A stretch of DNA of 64,000 nt from Barnesiella sp. An55. Its GTDB lineage: Bacteria; Bacteroidota; Bacteroidia; Bacteroidales; Barnesiellaceae. Shown here piece by piece: positions 9,336 through 18,593 of the stretch. The stretch is from NCBI RefSeq assembly GCF_002161555.1, contig NZ_NFHZ01000008.1, forward strand, positions 62,001 to 126,000. Reading direction: 5' to 3'. The position numbers were made by a program, and so were the translations under genes. Position 1 is the stretch's first letter, and each line of letters opens with the position of its first letter. The notes under the pieces are model-generated. The model searched no databases and was not told the origin of the DNA. It worked only from the letters and a program-made list of their open reading frames with translations.

Positions 9336-9980
9336 TTAGCGCAGGTCTATCACGTCGGCGTTGGGATACTGTTTCTTGTCGAAAACAAAGGTAGCATCGG
9401 GAAAGTTTTGCCCGGTAGTATATTTCGACAGGGTAATGGTGCTGTGGGTGCGGTCGCTGAAGTAGATTTGGAACGACTGGGGAGTCCAGGTCGAAGCGTT
9501 TACGGTAATGACCACGCGATCGATGTGGGTCCCCTTCTTCTTGGGAGTGAGTTCGGCGATACGCTGCTGGCTGTTTTTCGACTTCAGTGCCTTGACGCTG
9601 AAATTCTGTTTATAGGTTTGGATGAGAATATAGGGGTTCACGGCTGCAATCTCGTCGGTGGTGGGCTCGGTGAGGTTTACCTCCTGGGTAGCCTCCACGT
9701 AGGCCCACTGTTGCCGGCCGTTGTACCACACGGTCATGGTCGGGGTTTTCCAGTAGAACTTGTTCCCCGCGATTTTTATCGTGCCCGATTGCTTGTCGAT
9801 AGGTTCGTTCATAGCATTGGTGGCGGTCAGGGTAAACGAGGCCGAGATGTCGCCCGAGCGGTTGAATTTTTCTACTACCTTGTCGAGAGCGGCGGTGCCG
9901 GTTTGGGCTTGTGCACGCTCTACCGAAGTCAACAGGAAGAGAGCGGCACAAAAAAGTAATATGCGACTCATTGTTTTCAT
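9336..9980 (-). CDS. lolA: LolA-like outer-membrane lipoprotein carrier
   Basis: This 214-residue protein has a cleavable signal peptide (about 1-25, ending in AQAQ) and a LolA-type beta-sheet domain. The stretch FTLTATNAMNEPIDKQSGTI resembles the start of the LolA fold, and the later KFYWKTPTMTVWYNG and IDRVVITV stretches fit too. The role would be to ferry lipoproteins across the periplasm, important in an organism with many surface lipoproteins such as those of the Sus locus in this window. The start overlaps the ftsK stop by 4 nt, a coupling common in this phylum. Confidence 0.85.
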   Translation of the reverse strand: MKTMSRILLFCAALFLLTSVERAQAQTGTAALDKVVEKFNRSGDISASFTLTATNAMNEPIDKQSGTIKIAGNKFYWKTPTMTVWYNGRQQWAYVEATQEVNLTEPTTDEIAAVNPYILIQTYKQNFSVKALKSKNSQQRIAELTPKKKGTHIDRVVITVNASTWTPQSFQIYFSDRTHSTITLSKYTTGQNFPDATFVFDKKQYPNADVIDLR

Positions 9981-12517
9981 TTCATTAATTCCAGTTTGTT
10001 TTCAAGAGCCATGATGTCCGATATCAGTATCTGACGGGGTTTTCCGCCTTCGCTGGGTCCTACGATACCGGCAGCTTCGAGTTGGTCCATCAAGCGGCCG
10101 GCCCGGTTGTAACCGATGGAGTATCGCCGTTGCAGCGATGAGGTCGAGGCTTGTCCCGAGACGACAATCATCTTGGCGGCCTCTTCGAAGAGGGGGTCGC
10201 GGTTGATCACGTCGTTTGCGCCACCCGTGTCGCCGTTGTCGTTTTTGTATTCGGGCAGTTCGTAGGCTTCGGGGTATCCCTGTTGCTTGCTAATGTATTC
10301 GCAGATGCGTTTCACCTCGGGAGTGTCGATAAAGGCGCATTGGATACGCTTCAACTCGCCACCTTCGGTGAAGAGCATATCGCCCCGGCCGATGAGCTGG
10401 TTGGCTCCCGGTGCGTCGAGGATGGTGCGCGAATCGACCATCTGCATCACCCGGAAGGCGATACGGGCCGGGAAGTTGGCCTTGATGTTACCGGTGATAA
10501 CGGTTGTCGAGGGACGTTGGGTGGCGATGACCATGTGGATGCCCACGGCCCGGGCCTTCTGGGCAATGCGGGCAATAGGCATTTCGACGTCGCGACCGGC
10601 CATCATGATGAGGTCGGCAAACTCGTCGATAACCACCACGATATAGGGCATGAACTTGTGTCCGTTGTTGGGGTTGAGCCGGCGGTGAATGAACTCTTCG
10701 TTATACTCCTTGATGGTTCTCACGTTGGCTTTGGCCAGCAGGGCGTAGCGGTTGTCCATCTCGATGCAGAGCGAGTTGAGGGTGGCAATGACCTTGTCGC
10801 TGTCGGTGATGACAGCTTTTTCGGCATCGGGCAGCTTGGCCATGAAATGTTTCTCAATAGACGAGTAGATGCTGAACTCGACCATCTTGGGATCGACCAG
10901 CACAAACTTGAGTTGTGCCGGGTGTTTCTTGTAGAGCAACGAGGTGATGATGGCATTGAGGCCTACCGATTTTCCTTGTCCCGTAGCACCGGCTACCAGG
11001 ATGTGAGGCATCTTGCAGAGGTCGGCAATGAACACCTCGTTGGTAATGCTCTTGCCCAAAGCCAGCGGCAGGTCATATTTGCACTCCTGGAATTTGCGCG
11101 AGGCCAGTACCGAGTACATCGATACCATCTTGGGATCTTTGTTGGGCACCTCGATACCCACGGTTCCTTTGCCGGGAATGGGGGCGATGATGCGAATACC
11201 CAGGGCCGAAAGGCTGAGGGCGATATCGTTTTCGAGACTCTTGATGCGGGCAATGCGCACACCGGCCTCGGGCTTGATTTCGTAGAGGGTAACGGTGGGA
11301 CCCACGGTAGCGGTGATGGAGCTGATGCCGATGTTGTAGTTTTTCAACGTCTCGGTGATGAGTTGTTTGTTGGCAGCTTGCTCCTCCATGTTTATCTCTA
11401 CCTCGCTGCTCTCGCGTTTGTCGAGCAGGTCGAAGGTAGGCCGCTTGTAGTGTGAGAGGTCTTTGGTGGGGTCGTAGTCTTCCATGGGCTCGGCCTGGGT
11501 GTCCAGCACTTCGGTCTCGGCGGTCTCGATTACAAACGAGGGATCGCCGGTGTCGATGGTGAGCCGTTTGGTCTCTTCGTGCTCGGGTACAGGGTCGGGT
11601 TCCACCACGTCGTCGGGGGCGGGGAGCGGTTCTACCACATCGTCGGGATAGGGTGGCAGGGTGTCGGTTACATCCTCGGCAGCGGTTTGCGGCTCCTCTT
11701 CATGAACCGGTTCGTGAGCCTCCTCGGTTTCGTCTTTTACTTCCTCTTTCTCGGCTTTTTCGTCAGGCTCTTCCTCGTCATCCTCTTCCTCGTCATCCTC
11801 TTCGTCTTTCTGCTCGGTTACTTGTGCTGCCTTTTCCCGGATGGCCTGAATGGCTTTGCCGGTGAGGTTGACCGACGAGAGCCGACGTATGTAGTCGATG
11901 GTCTTGTAGCTTAAGTGAACCAATAGGATGATGGCGAGGGCCACGATGAGCAGAGCCGTGCCCCAGGGGCCTATCCAGGCGTTGAGCCATTGGGTAGCGT
12001 AGTAGCCGTGGTATCCGCCCAAGTAGAGGAATGTATTTGCATAGCTGTGGAGAAAAATGAATCCGAAGAAGAGCGAGAGTACAATGATGGAGAGCGCACA
12101 GCTGATGGTGAACCGTATCATGCGGACGTGCGACACTTTGATGAAACGGCGTCCTACGACATAGAGCCACAGGGCTACGATGAACGCCGAGATACCCATC
12201 CAGCGGTTAATCATCAGGTTCGAGAGGTAGGCCCCGAAAGCACCCGTCCAGTTTTGTATATCGTTGCTTATCGACGAGAGCTCGCCTATCGAGAGGTTTT
12301 CGATTTTGCTTTGGTCGGCACTGCCCGTAAAGAAGAACGAGATAAACGAGATGGCCATGTAAATCGAAGAGATAATAAGGAGCATCCCCGTGATGAAGTT
12401 CACGCGTTCGTTCTTGAACAAACCTTTGTGAGATTTTTGCTCTTGGGCCGACTCTTCGGGGGCAGTTCCTTCCTGCGGAGTCGGTTGTATTTGTGCTTCT
12501 TCTTGAGTCTTAGGCAT
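9977..12517 (-). CDS. ftsK: DNA translocase FtsK/SpoIIIE
   Basis: This 846-residue motor clears chromosome ends through the closing septum. The N-terminal part (about 35-210) holds four to five membrane helices. A linker of about 120 residues (about 230-350) is extremely acidic, with long runs of Glu and Asp. The motor domain has the Walker A motif GATGQGKSVG with Lys near 516, the Walker B region VVVIDEFADLIMMAG and the ATQRPS stretch. The last 65 residues form the winged-helix gamma domain (SLQRRYSIGYNRAGRLMDQL) that reads KOPS-like sequences. A probable promoter box is at 12554-12561. Confidence 0.95.
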   Translation of the reverse strand: MPKTQEEAQIQPTPQEGTAPEESAQEQKSHKGLFKNERVNFITGMLLIISSIYMAISFISFFFTGSADQSKIENLSIGELSSISNDIQNWTGAFGAYLSNLMINRWMGISAFIVALWLYVVGRRFIKVSHVRMIRFTISCALSIIVLSLFFGFIFLHSYANTFLYLGGYHGYYATQWLNAWIGPWGTALLIVALAIILLVHLSYKTIDYIRRLSSVNLTGKAIQAIREKAAQVTEQKDEEDDEEEDDEEEPDEKAEKEEVKDETEEAHEPVHEEEPQTAAEDVTDTLPPYPDDVVEPLPAPDDVVEPDPVPEHEETKRLTIDTGDPSFVIETAETEVLDTQAEPMEDYDPTKDLSHYKRPTFDLLDKRESSEVEINMEEQAANKQLITETLKNYNIGISSITATVGPTVTLYEIKPEAGVRIARIKSLENDIALSLSALGIRIIAPIPGKGTVGIEVPNKDPKMVSMYSVLASRKFQECKYDLPLALGKSITNEVFIADLCKMPHILVAGATGQGKSVGLNAIITSLLYKKHPAQLKFVLVDPKMVEFSIYSSIEKHFMAKLPDAEKAVITDSDKVIATLNSLCIEMDNRYALLAKANVRTIKEYNEEFIHRRLNPNNGHKFMPYIVVVIDEFADLIMMAGRDVEMPIARIAQKARAVGIHMVIATQRPSTTVITGNIKANFPARIAFRVMQMVDSRTILDAPGANQLIGRGDMLFTEGGELKRIQCAFIDTPEVKRICEYISKQQGYPEAYELPEYKNDNGDTGGANDVINRDPLFEEAAKMIVVSGQASTSSLQRRYSIGYNRAGRLMDQLEAAGIVGPSEGGKPRQILISDIMALENKLELMK

Positions 12518-12553
12518 ATTTGAGATATATATCTATACGATTGAAATAGAATA

Positions 12554-12561
12554 CAAATATA
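12554..12561 (-). promoter_or_regulatory. Probable -7 box for ftsK-lolA-trxB
   Basis: Minus-strand TATATTTG matches TAnnTTTG and lies 36 nt upstream of the ftsK start in the 70-bp gap after trkH. No convincing -33 TTTG is seen. Confidence 0.5.
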
Positions 12562-12587
12562 GCGAAAAATAGTGGCTTTGCGAAATC

Positions 12588-14051
12588 CTATGAGTTTTTC
12601 CAGAAATAGGAGGTAAAGAGTATCAGTACGGTAAACAACTCAAGTCGGCCGATGAGCATGATGAAAGAGAGGGTCCATTTGCCCACGTCGGGGATAAAGG
12701 CATAGTTGCCTACCGGGCCTGTGGCTCCGGCTCCCGGACCGATGTTGCTCAAGCACGAGAGGGTCGAACCGAAGGCCTCTTCGATCGAGAGTCCCAAGGC
12801 CGTGAGTATGATCGAGCCGGCAATCAGTACCATCACATAGACCAGGATAAAAGCCAGAATCTTCGATACCACCTCGTGCGAAATGGCTTTGCCGTTTACC
12901 CGCACGGGCAGGATGGCATTGGGGTGGATAACCCGGTAGAACTCGTTGCGTGTATTCTTGGCAAGCACCACCAGACGGTCTATTTTGGCGCCACCGCAGG
13001 TCGAGCCGGCACAGGCTCCGAAGAACATGAGCAACAGGAACACGGTAGTGAAGAAGGGGCCCCAGGCCACATAATCGCCCACGGTATAACCGGTACTGGT
13101 AATAATGGTAACGACTTGGGCCAGCGCTACTCTCACAGTCTGCTCGAATGAGGCGTTTTGGTTCGTCAGGTACAGCCCGGCTACTACAACGACAGTAGCA
13201 CCTACTACGATGAGGGTGTACCATTTGGTCTCTTCGTTGGAGAACAGCCGTTTCACGTCGCCGGTGACAGCCCTGTAAACCAGGGCAAAGTTGATGCCGG
13301 CAATAAAGGTAAATATCGTAATCACATAGTCGATATAGGCCGAGTGCCAATAGTTGAGGCTGGCCTGTTTGGTCGAGAATCCACCTGTGGCCATGGTGCT
13401 GAATGCGTGGCAGATGGCGTCGAACGGTTTCATGGGGCCCAGGCATAGCAGCAGGCACAATATGGCTGTGAGCGACATATACACGCTCCATAGTTTCTTG
13501 GAGGTTTCGCCAATCTTCGGTTTCAGCTTTTCATGTGAGATTCCTGTCACTTCGGAGTTGAAGAGGATGAGTCCGCCCTGATGGTTGAGCATGGGCAGTA
13601 TGGCGATGGTCAAGAGGATAATACCCATACCCCCGATCAGCTGTACAAAGCTGCGCCAGAACAGGATACCGTGGGGCAGGGCCTCGACATTCTTGACAAT
13701 AGAGGCTCCGGTGGTGGTCAATCCCGAGACTGTCTCGAAAAAGGCATCGGTAATGCTCAGCGAGTTGGGCATGAGGCAGAAGGGAAGCATACCGAAAACG
13801 GTAAAGAAGAACCATATCGAGGAGACAATCAGGTAGCTCTCTCGCTTGCCCACCTCGTTGCGGGCATTTCTGAAGAAGTAGAACAAGAGGCCTCCCGTGA
13901 TGGCCGTAATCAGTACCGACTGCAAAAGGGCAGGGGCATCGCCATCGCCATAGATGAGGGCGACGATGTATGGGACGAGCATGAGAATTGCCTCCAGGCA
14001 CAGCAACATCCCGACAAATTTCAGTATGACACGAACATTAATTTTGGCCAT
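12588..14051 (-). CDS. trkH: Trk-type potassium uptake channel subunit TrkH
   Basis: This 487-residue polytopic membrane protein belongs to the TrkH/KtrB superfamily. It has four pore-like repeats with selectivity-filter stretches such as SGLTTTGAS, MATGGFST, TSTGYTVGDY and SNIGPGAG, each centred on a glycine. The first two hydrophobic segments (about 8-65) are extra relative to KtrB and fit TrkH. It would take up potassium, gated by the cytoplasmic TrkA encoded 9 nt upstream. Confidence 0.93.
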   Translation of the reverse strand: MAKINVRVILKFVGMLLCLEAILMLVPYIVALIYGDGDAPALLQSVLITAITGGLLFYFFRNARNEVGKRESYLIVSSIWFFFTVFGMLPFCLMPNSLSITDAFFETVSGLTTTGASIVKNVEALPHGILFWRSFVQLIGGMGIILLTIAILPMLNHQGGLILFNSEVTGISHEKLKPKIGETSKKLWSVYMSLTAILCLLLCLGPMKPFDAICHAFSTMATGGFSTKQASLNYWHSAYIDYVITIFTFIAGINFALVYRAVTGDVKRLFSNEETKWYTLIVVGATVVVVAGLYLTNQNASFEQTVRVALAQVVTIITSTGYTVGDYVAWGPFFTTVFLLLMFFGACAGSTCGGAKIDRLVVLAKNTRNEFYRVIHPNAILPVRVNGKAISHEVVSKILAFILVYVMVLIAGSIILTALGLSIEEAFGSTLSCLSNIGPGAGATGPVGNYAFIPDVGKWTLSFIMLIGRLELFTVLILFTSYFWKNS

Positions 14052-14060
14052 AATCTCTCG

Positions 14061-15395
14061 TTAATTGAATAGCTTGTCTATTTTGTGCAAGGCCGTGTCG
14101 AGACAGAAGATCACGACGTGGTCGTTGGGTTGTATGTGCGTGTTACCAGTCACGATCATACCGTGGCCGTCGCGCACCAGACCACCGATGGTGAGGTCCG
14201 ACGGCAGCTTCAGCTCTTTGACCGGAGCTTTGGTAATCTTGGAATTCTCTTTCGCTACGAGTTCCATCACCTCGGCATCCGACAGGGCCAGGCACTTGGC
14301 ATTCGACGAGTCTTCGTCGAGTAGCAACTGGAAGATGCGGCTGGCCGCCAGTAGCTTCTTGTTGATGATGTTGCCAATGTTCAGTCGTTCGGCCGTTGAG
14401 ATGAATTGCAGGTTTTCGACCTCGGCGATAGTCTTTTTTACCCCCAGCTCCTTGGCGGTGAGGCAGGCCAGAATATTGGTCTCGGAGCTGTCGGTGAGTG
14501 AGATGAAGGCATCCATGTCGCGTATGCCCTCCTCTTTGAGCAGATCGACGTTGCGGCCGTCGCCCTGGATTATAATCACGTCGTTCATGTATTCGGCCAG
14601 GCGGTAGCTCTTCTGACGGTCGCACTCGATGAGTTTTATCGTCATGTCGTCGGGGGCATAGCTCGAGATGCGTATGGCAATGCGGCTACCGCCCATGATC
14701 ATGATTTTGTGAATCTCGGCCTCACTTTCGCCCGAGAGTTGCTGTATCTCCTGGATGTGGTTGGGCGTGGTGGTGAAGTAGGCGATGTCGCCTACTTTTA
14801 TCTCGTCGTTACCACGAGGGATGATGGTCTCGTGCATGCGTTTGATGGCTGCGATGTGATATTGACTGTCGGCCGTGGTGAGTTCGTAGAGTTTCTTGTT
14901 CAGAATCTTGGCATTTTCGTGCAGCTTCACGCTCAGCACGATGAGCTCGCCGTTGCACAGCTCGAACCAGTTGCGGGTCCAGGTGTGACGCAGGGCGGTA
15001 ATCACCTCCTCGGCGGCCAGTTTCTCGGGATAGATGAGCTCGTTGACTCCCAGACTGTCGAAGAAGGCTTTGTTCTCGGGCAGCAAATATTCGTAGTTAT
15101 CGACCCGGGCCAATGTCTTTTTGGCTCCCATTTTCGACGCCATGGTACAGGCTGTGATGTTGCGGGTCTCAAACGGTGTGACGGCGATAAACAGATCGGC
15201 CTGATGCACTTTGGCCTGCTCGAGTGTCTTAAAGGCAGTGGGGCTGCCCACGACCGTCATCAGGTTATAGTTGGCATCGAGTTCTCTTAGCTTTTCTTCG
15301 TCGCTGTCAACCAAGATGATATCCTGTTCTTCGCGGGAGAGTAGCTTGGCCAAGTGTGTGCCTACCTCTCCGGCTCCTGCGATGATGATTTTCAT
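14061..15395 (-). CDS. trkA: Trk potassium transporter nucleotide-binding subunit TrkA
   Basis: This 444-residue cytoplasmic protein has two RCK units. Each starts with a Rossmann nucleotide-binding stretch: IIIAGAGEVGTHLAKLL at the N terminus and IMIMGGSRIAIRIS near 230, each followed by a C-terminal RCK_C region. The double-RCK arrangement is typical of TrkA rather than KtrA. It binds NAD(H) or ATP and controls TrkH. It sits between dxs (31 nt upstream) and trkH (9 nt downstream). Confidence 0.93.
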   Translation of the reverse strand: MKIIIAGAGEVGTHLAKLLSREEQDIILVDSDEEKLRELDANYNLMTVVGSPTAFKTLEQAKVHQADLFIAVTPFETRNITACTMASKMGAKKTLARVDNYEYLLPENKAFFDSLGVNELIYPEKLAAEEVITALRHTWTRNWFELCNGELIVLSVKLHENAKILNKKLYELTTADSQYHIAAIKRMHETIIPRGNDEIKVGDIAYFTTTPNHIQEIQQLSGESEAEIHKIMIMGGSRIAIRISSYAPDDMTIKLIECDRQKSYRLAEYMNDVIIIQGDGRNVDLLKEEGIRDMDAFISLTDSSETNILACLTAKELGVKKTIAEVENLQFISTAERLNIGNIINKKLLAASRIFQLLLDEDSSNAKCLALSDAEVMELVAKENSKITKAPVKELKLPSDLTIGGLVRDGHGMIVTGNTHIQPNDHVVIFCLDTALHKIDKLFN

Positions 15396-15426
15396 AATTT
15401 GTTATACCCTTTGTATTTTTTCTTTT

Positions 15427-17331
15427 TTACCAATTCCCCATAATGGTGCTATAGATGCTTTCTTCGTCGATGCCACACAACTGATGCAACTCCTTGACCG
15501 AGCCTTGGGCTATAAAGCGGTCGGGGATACCCAGTCGTTTGATGCGGGGGGCGTAGCCGTTGTCGGCCATGAACTCGAGTACGGCGCTCCCGAATCCACC
15601 GGCAATGTTGCCATCCTCGATGGTGATGACGCGTTTGTATCTCTGGCCTACCTCGTGGAGTATCTCTTCGTCGAGGGGCTTGACAAATATCATGTCGTAG
15701 AGGGCTGCCTTTACCCCGGCTTCGCGGGCCCGCTGTACGGCGTGCAGGGCATCGACTCCGATGGCTCCGATGCTGAGCACGGCCATGTCGTCGCCCTCGC
15801 AGAGTTGACGGCCTTTGCCTATGGCTATTTCGTGCATGGGACACCGCCAGTCTATTAGGCTGCCGTTGCCTCGCGGGTAGCGTATGGCAAAGGGGCCGCA
15901 GTTGCGCAACTGTGCCGTGTACATGAGGTGGCGCAGGTAGTGCTCGTTCATGGGGGCGGCGATGGTCATGTTGGGGATACAGCGCAGGTAGCAGATGTCG
16001 AAGACGCCGTGGTGGGTCACTCCATCTTCACCTACCAGACCGGCCCGATCGATACAGAAAGTTACGGGCAGTTTCTGTATGGCCACGTCGTGTATCACTT
16101 CGTCGAAGGCCCGTTGCAGGAAGGTCGAGTAGATACTGCAAAACGGTTGCAACCCCTCTTTGGCCAGGCCGGCGGCAAAGGTGACGGCGTGCTCCTCGGA
16201 GATGCCCACGTCGAACGACCGTTGCGGAAACCGCTCCATCATGAAACACGACGAGCTGCCCGTGGGCATGGCCGGTGTAATGACGGTAATCTTTTCGTTC
16301 TTTTCGGCCAGTTCGACCAGCGTGTGGCCGAATACGTCCTGAAACTTGGGCGGCTTGTTGTCGCCACTGTCGGTCTTGCGCAGTCCCGTAGCCGGGTCGA
16401 AGCAACCCGGTGCATGCCAGATGGTAGGCTCTTTCTCGGCCGGAGCATATCCCTTGCCCTTGATGGTGCGCAGGTGCAGTATCTTGGGCCCCGTCATGTC
16501 TTTGATATCGTTCAGTTTGTTGACGATATTGATGACGTTGTGCCCGTCGATGGGCCCGAAATAGCGGATGTCGAGACCCTCGAATATGTTTTGCTGCTTG
16601 GTGAGCAGTGCTTTCAGACTGTTGTTGAAACGCAATATCAGCCCCCGGTGATCCTCGTCGATGAGGTTCAGTTTACGCAGGGTGCGATAGGCGTCGTATC
16701 TGAATTTGTTGTATCCTCGCGAGGTAGTGATGTTTACCAGATATTCGTTCAGGCCACCCACGTTGTGGTCGATGGCCATGTCGTTGTCGTTGAGGATAAT
16801 GAGCAGGTTGTTGGGGTTGATCGAGGCATTGTTCAATCCCTCGAAGGCCAGCCCTCCGGCAATCGAGGCGTCGCCGATGACGGCGATGACCTTGCGCTCC
16901 TTCTCCTCGTGTTTGAGTCGCGTGGCGATAGCCATACCCAGGGCGGCCGATATGGAGTTGGAGGCATGGCCGGCAATGAAGGCATCGTATTCGCTTTCGG
17001 CCGGGTTGGGAAAACCGCTCAGCCCGTTCAACTTGCGGCAGGTATCGAACCGGTCGCGGCGGCCGGTGAGTATCTTGTGGCCGTAGGCCTGGTGCCCTAC
17101 ATCCCACACGATGCGGTCGTAGGGGGAGTCGAAGACATAGTGCAGAGCTACGGTCAACTCGACGGCTCCCATGCTCGACCCGAAGTGCCCCGGGTTGTGG
17201 GCGAGCGAGCCGATGAGAAACCGTCGTATCTCGGCACACACCTCGGGCAGCTTTTCGACCGGCAGTTTGCGCAGGTCGGCAGGGAAGTTTATCTGTTTGA
17301 GTAATTCTATGTTATCGGGTTCCATTTCCAC
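15427..17331 (-). CDS. dxs: 1-Deoxy-D-xylulose-5-phosphate synthase Dxs
   Basis: This 634-residue thiamine-diphosphate enzyme joins pyruvate and glyceraldehyde 3-phosphate, the first step of the MEP isoprenoid route. Visible motifs are [20 protein letters not shown] with the conserved histidine, [17 protein letters not shown] with the diphosphate-binding GDG-like site, the transketolase pyrimidine domain ([15 protein letters not shown]) with the catalytic glutamate, and [15 protein letters not shown]. The route also feeds the prenyl chain of menaquinone, whose head group is made by the men cluster here. A small membrane protein is encoded 22 nt upstream. Confidence 0.96.
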   Translation of the reverse strand: MEMEPDNIELLKQINFPADLRKLPVEKLPEVCAEIRRFLIGSLAHNPGHFGSSMGAVELTVALHYVFDSPYDRIVWDVGHQAYGHKILTGRRDRFDTCRKLNGLSGFPNPAESEYDAFIAGHASNSISAALGMAIATRLKHEEKERKVIAVIGDASIAGGLAFEGLNNASINPNNLLIILNDNDMAIDHNVGGLNEYLVNITTSRGYNKFRYDAYRTLRKLNLIDEDHRGLILRFNNSLKALLTKQQNIFEGLDIRYFGPIDGHNVINIVNKLNDIKDMTGPKILHLRTIKGKGYAPAEKEPTIWHAPGCFDPATGLRKTDSGDNKPPKFQDVFGHTLVELAEKNEKITVITPAMPTGSSSCFMMERFPQRSFDVGISEEHAVTFAAGLAKEGLQPFCSIYSTFLQRAFDEVIHDVAIQKLPVTFCIDRAGLVGEDGVTHHGVFDICYLRCIPNMTIAAPMNEHYLRHLMYTAQLRNCGPFAIRYPRGNGSLIDWRCPMHEIAIGKGRQLCEGDDMAVLSIGAIGVDALHAVQRAREAGVKAALYDMIFVKPLDEEILHEVGQRYKRVITIEDGNIAGGFGSAVLEFMADNGYAPRIKRLGIPDRFIAQGSVKELHQLCGIDEESIYSTIMGNW

Positions 17332-17353
17332 AGTTTTTTATCGACTCGGCAGC

Positions 17354-17536
17354 TCAATTGTTTTTGCTCTCTCGTTTCCACTGTTTGTAGAGGGGCACGA
17401 ATACGATGATTCCCGAGGCTATGATGGCAAACAGAACTTGCCCATCGATACCACCTTTCGACCAAATCAACGTGCCGGCACAGAAGAGCCATAGCAGTGC
17501 GATACACGAAATTCGGAACACATTATATTTTCTCAT
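17354..17536 (-). CDS. Small two-helix membrane protein, unknown function
   Basis: This 60-residue protein has two hydrophobic segments (about 9-25 and 33-50) separated by a short KGGIDGQ loop, and a positively charged tail (KQWKRESKNN). The likely topology is a helical hairpin with both ends in the cytoplasm. It is the first gene of a run with dxs, trkA and trkH, 22 nt before dxs, and a promoter-like box lies at 17588-17595. I do not recognise a family. The membrane composition and operon position support it as a real gene. Confidence 0.65.
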   Translation of the reverse strand: MRKYNVFRISCIALLWLFCAGTLIWSKGGIDGQVLFAIIASGIIVFVPLYKQWKRESKNN

Positions 17537-17587
17537 GTAAAATTCTGTTTTTTCAATGTACTGTCATCGACCTCCTAAGTCAACCTA

Positions 17588-17595
17588 CAAATATA
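17588..17595 (-). promoter_or_regulatory. Probable -7 box for the small protein-dxs-trkA-trkH run
   Basis: Minus-strand TATATTTG fits TAnnTTTG and is 51 nt upstream of the first start codon. No -33 TTTG is found at 19-21 nt. The rest of the 257-bp gap 17537-17793 is AT-rich apart from the terminator at 17726-17760. Confidence 0.5.
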
Positions 17596-17725
17596 GATAT
17601 TCTTTTGCAAGAAAAGAAAATATTATACCAAAATCACTTTTGAAATAAAAGGTCTCATTTTTCAATAGCAAGAGAATCAGCCGATTATTTGAAAGGCTCA
17701 CAACGACTGTGACCGGGAAAAACAA

Positions 17726-17760
17726 AAAAAGGCGCGCCGCATAGGGCGACACGCCTTTTT
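17726..17760 (-). terminator. Terminator of the aromatic amino acid operon
   Basis: A 15-bp stem (17726-17740 with 17746-17760) has two positions that are C-A mismatches as plus-strand RNA but G-U pairs as minus-strand RNA. On the minus strand it is followed by a T-rich tract. It lies 33 nt after the tyrA stop, so it ends the minus-strand operon. Confidence 0.85.
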
Positions 17761-17793
17761 ATGGGGTATCGGCTCGTTGGGTTACCGGGAGTC

Positions 17794-18567
17794 TCACTCG
17801 ATATTCTTTCGCACCTGGGTGAGGTACTTTTTCATGCGGTCGGTGTCTTTGCGCTCGACGATATCGAGCAGGGCCGAGAGTTGTTCCTGTATCTGTCGCA
17901 CCTGTTGCGGGGTGTTGGGGTTGAAGAGTATCTCGGTGAGCAGGTAGTCATCCTCCGAGAGCAGGCCACGGGCAATCTCCATGTGCTTCTTGAAGGTAGT
18001 TCCCGGGGCATCCTGGTGCTTCATGATCGAGGCGAATACCAGGGTCGAGGTAAAGGGTATCGACAGGGAGTAGGCGATGGTCTCGTCGTGCTCGCGGAAC
18101 GAGTATTCAAATATGTTGAGCCGCAGCCGCTGGTAGATGTCCTTGAAAAAGACTTTACCCAGGTGGTCACCCTCGGTGATGATGATGACGTGCTGTGTGC
18201 TCAGGTCGCTCAGGTTGGCGAAGGTGGGGCCGAACATGGGGTGAGTAGAGACGAAGGGATGGCCTGCCCGGGCGTAGAACTCGGGCAACCCGGTTTTTAC
18301 CGAGGCGATGTCCGACAAGATGGTGCGGGCCGGCAGGTAGGGCAGCACCGACTCGAAGGCCTCGATGGTGTATTTGACCGTGGCGGCGTTGATGACCAGG
18401 TCGGGGGCAAACTCGCCTATCTCTTCGGGGCGGGTCATGCGCAGGGTGTTGAAGGCATAGCGAAGCCGACGGGGATCGACGTCGTAGAGGGCGACTTCGT
18501 GGTCGAAACTGAGTACGTCGGCAAAGAACGAGCCCATCTTGCCGGCTCCGAGAATGACTATTTTCAT
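17794..18567 (-). CDS. tyrA: Prephenate dehydrogenase TyrA
   Basis: This 257-residue enzyme oxidatively decarboxylates prephenate to 4-hydroxyphenylpyruvate, the tyrosine branch. It opens with the NAD(P)-binding motif VILGAGKMGSFFADVL, has SDIASVKTGLPEF, and the catalytic-histidine stretch FVSTHPMFGPTF. It is short and lacks both a chorismate mutase domain and an ACT domain, so enzyme-level feedback by tyrosine is not evident. That makes transcriptional control by the operon leader more relevant. It is the last gene of the operon, 26 nt after the DAHP synthase fusion. Confidence 0.93.
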   Translation of the reverse strand: MKIVILGAGKMGSFFADVLSFDHEVALYDVDPRRLRYAFNTLRMTRPEEIGEFAPDLVINAATVKYTIEAFESVLPYLPARTILSDIASVKTGLPEFYARAGHPFVSTHPMFGPTFANLSDLSTQHVIIITEGDHLGKVFFKDIYQRLRLNIFEYSFREHDETIAYSLSIPFTSTLVFASIMKHQDAPGTTFKKHMEIARGLLSEDDYLLTEILFNPNTPQQVRQIQEQLSALLDIVERKDTDRMKKYLTQVRKNIE

Positions 18568-18593
18568 AGACGATACGATTGCTTATACCATTA

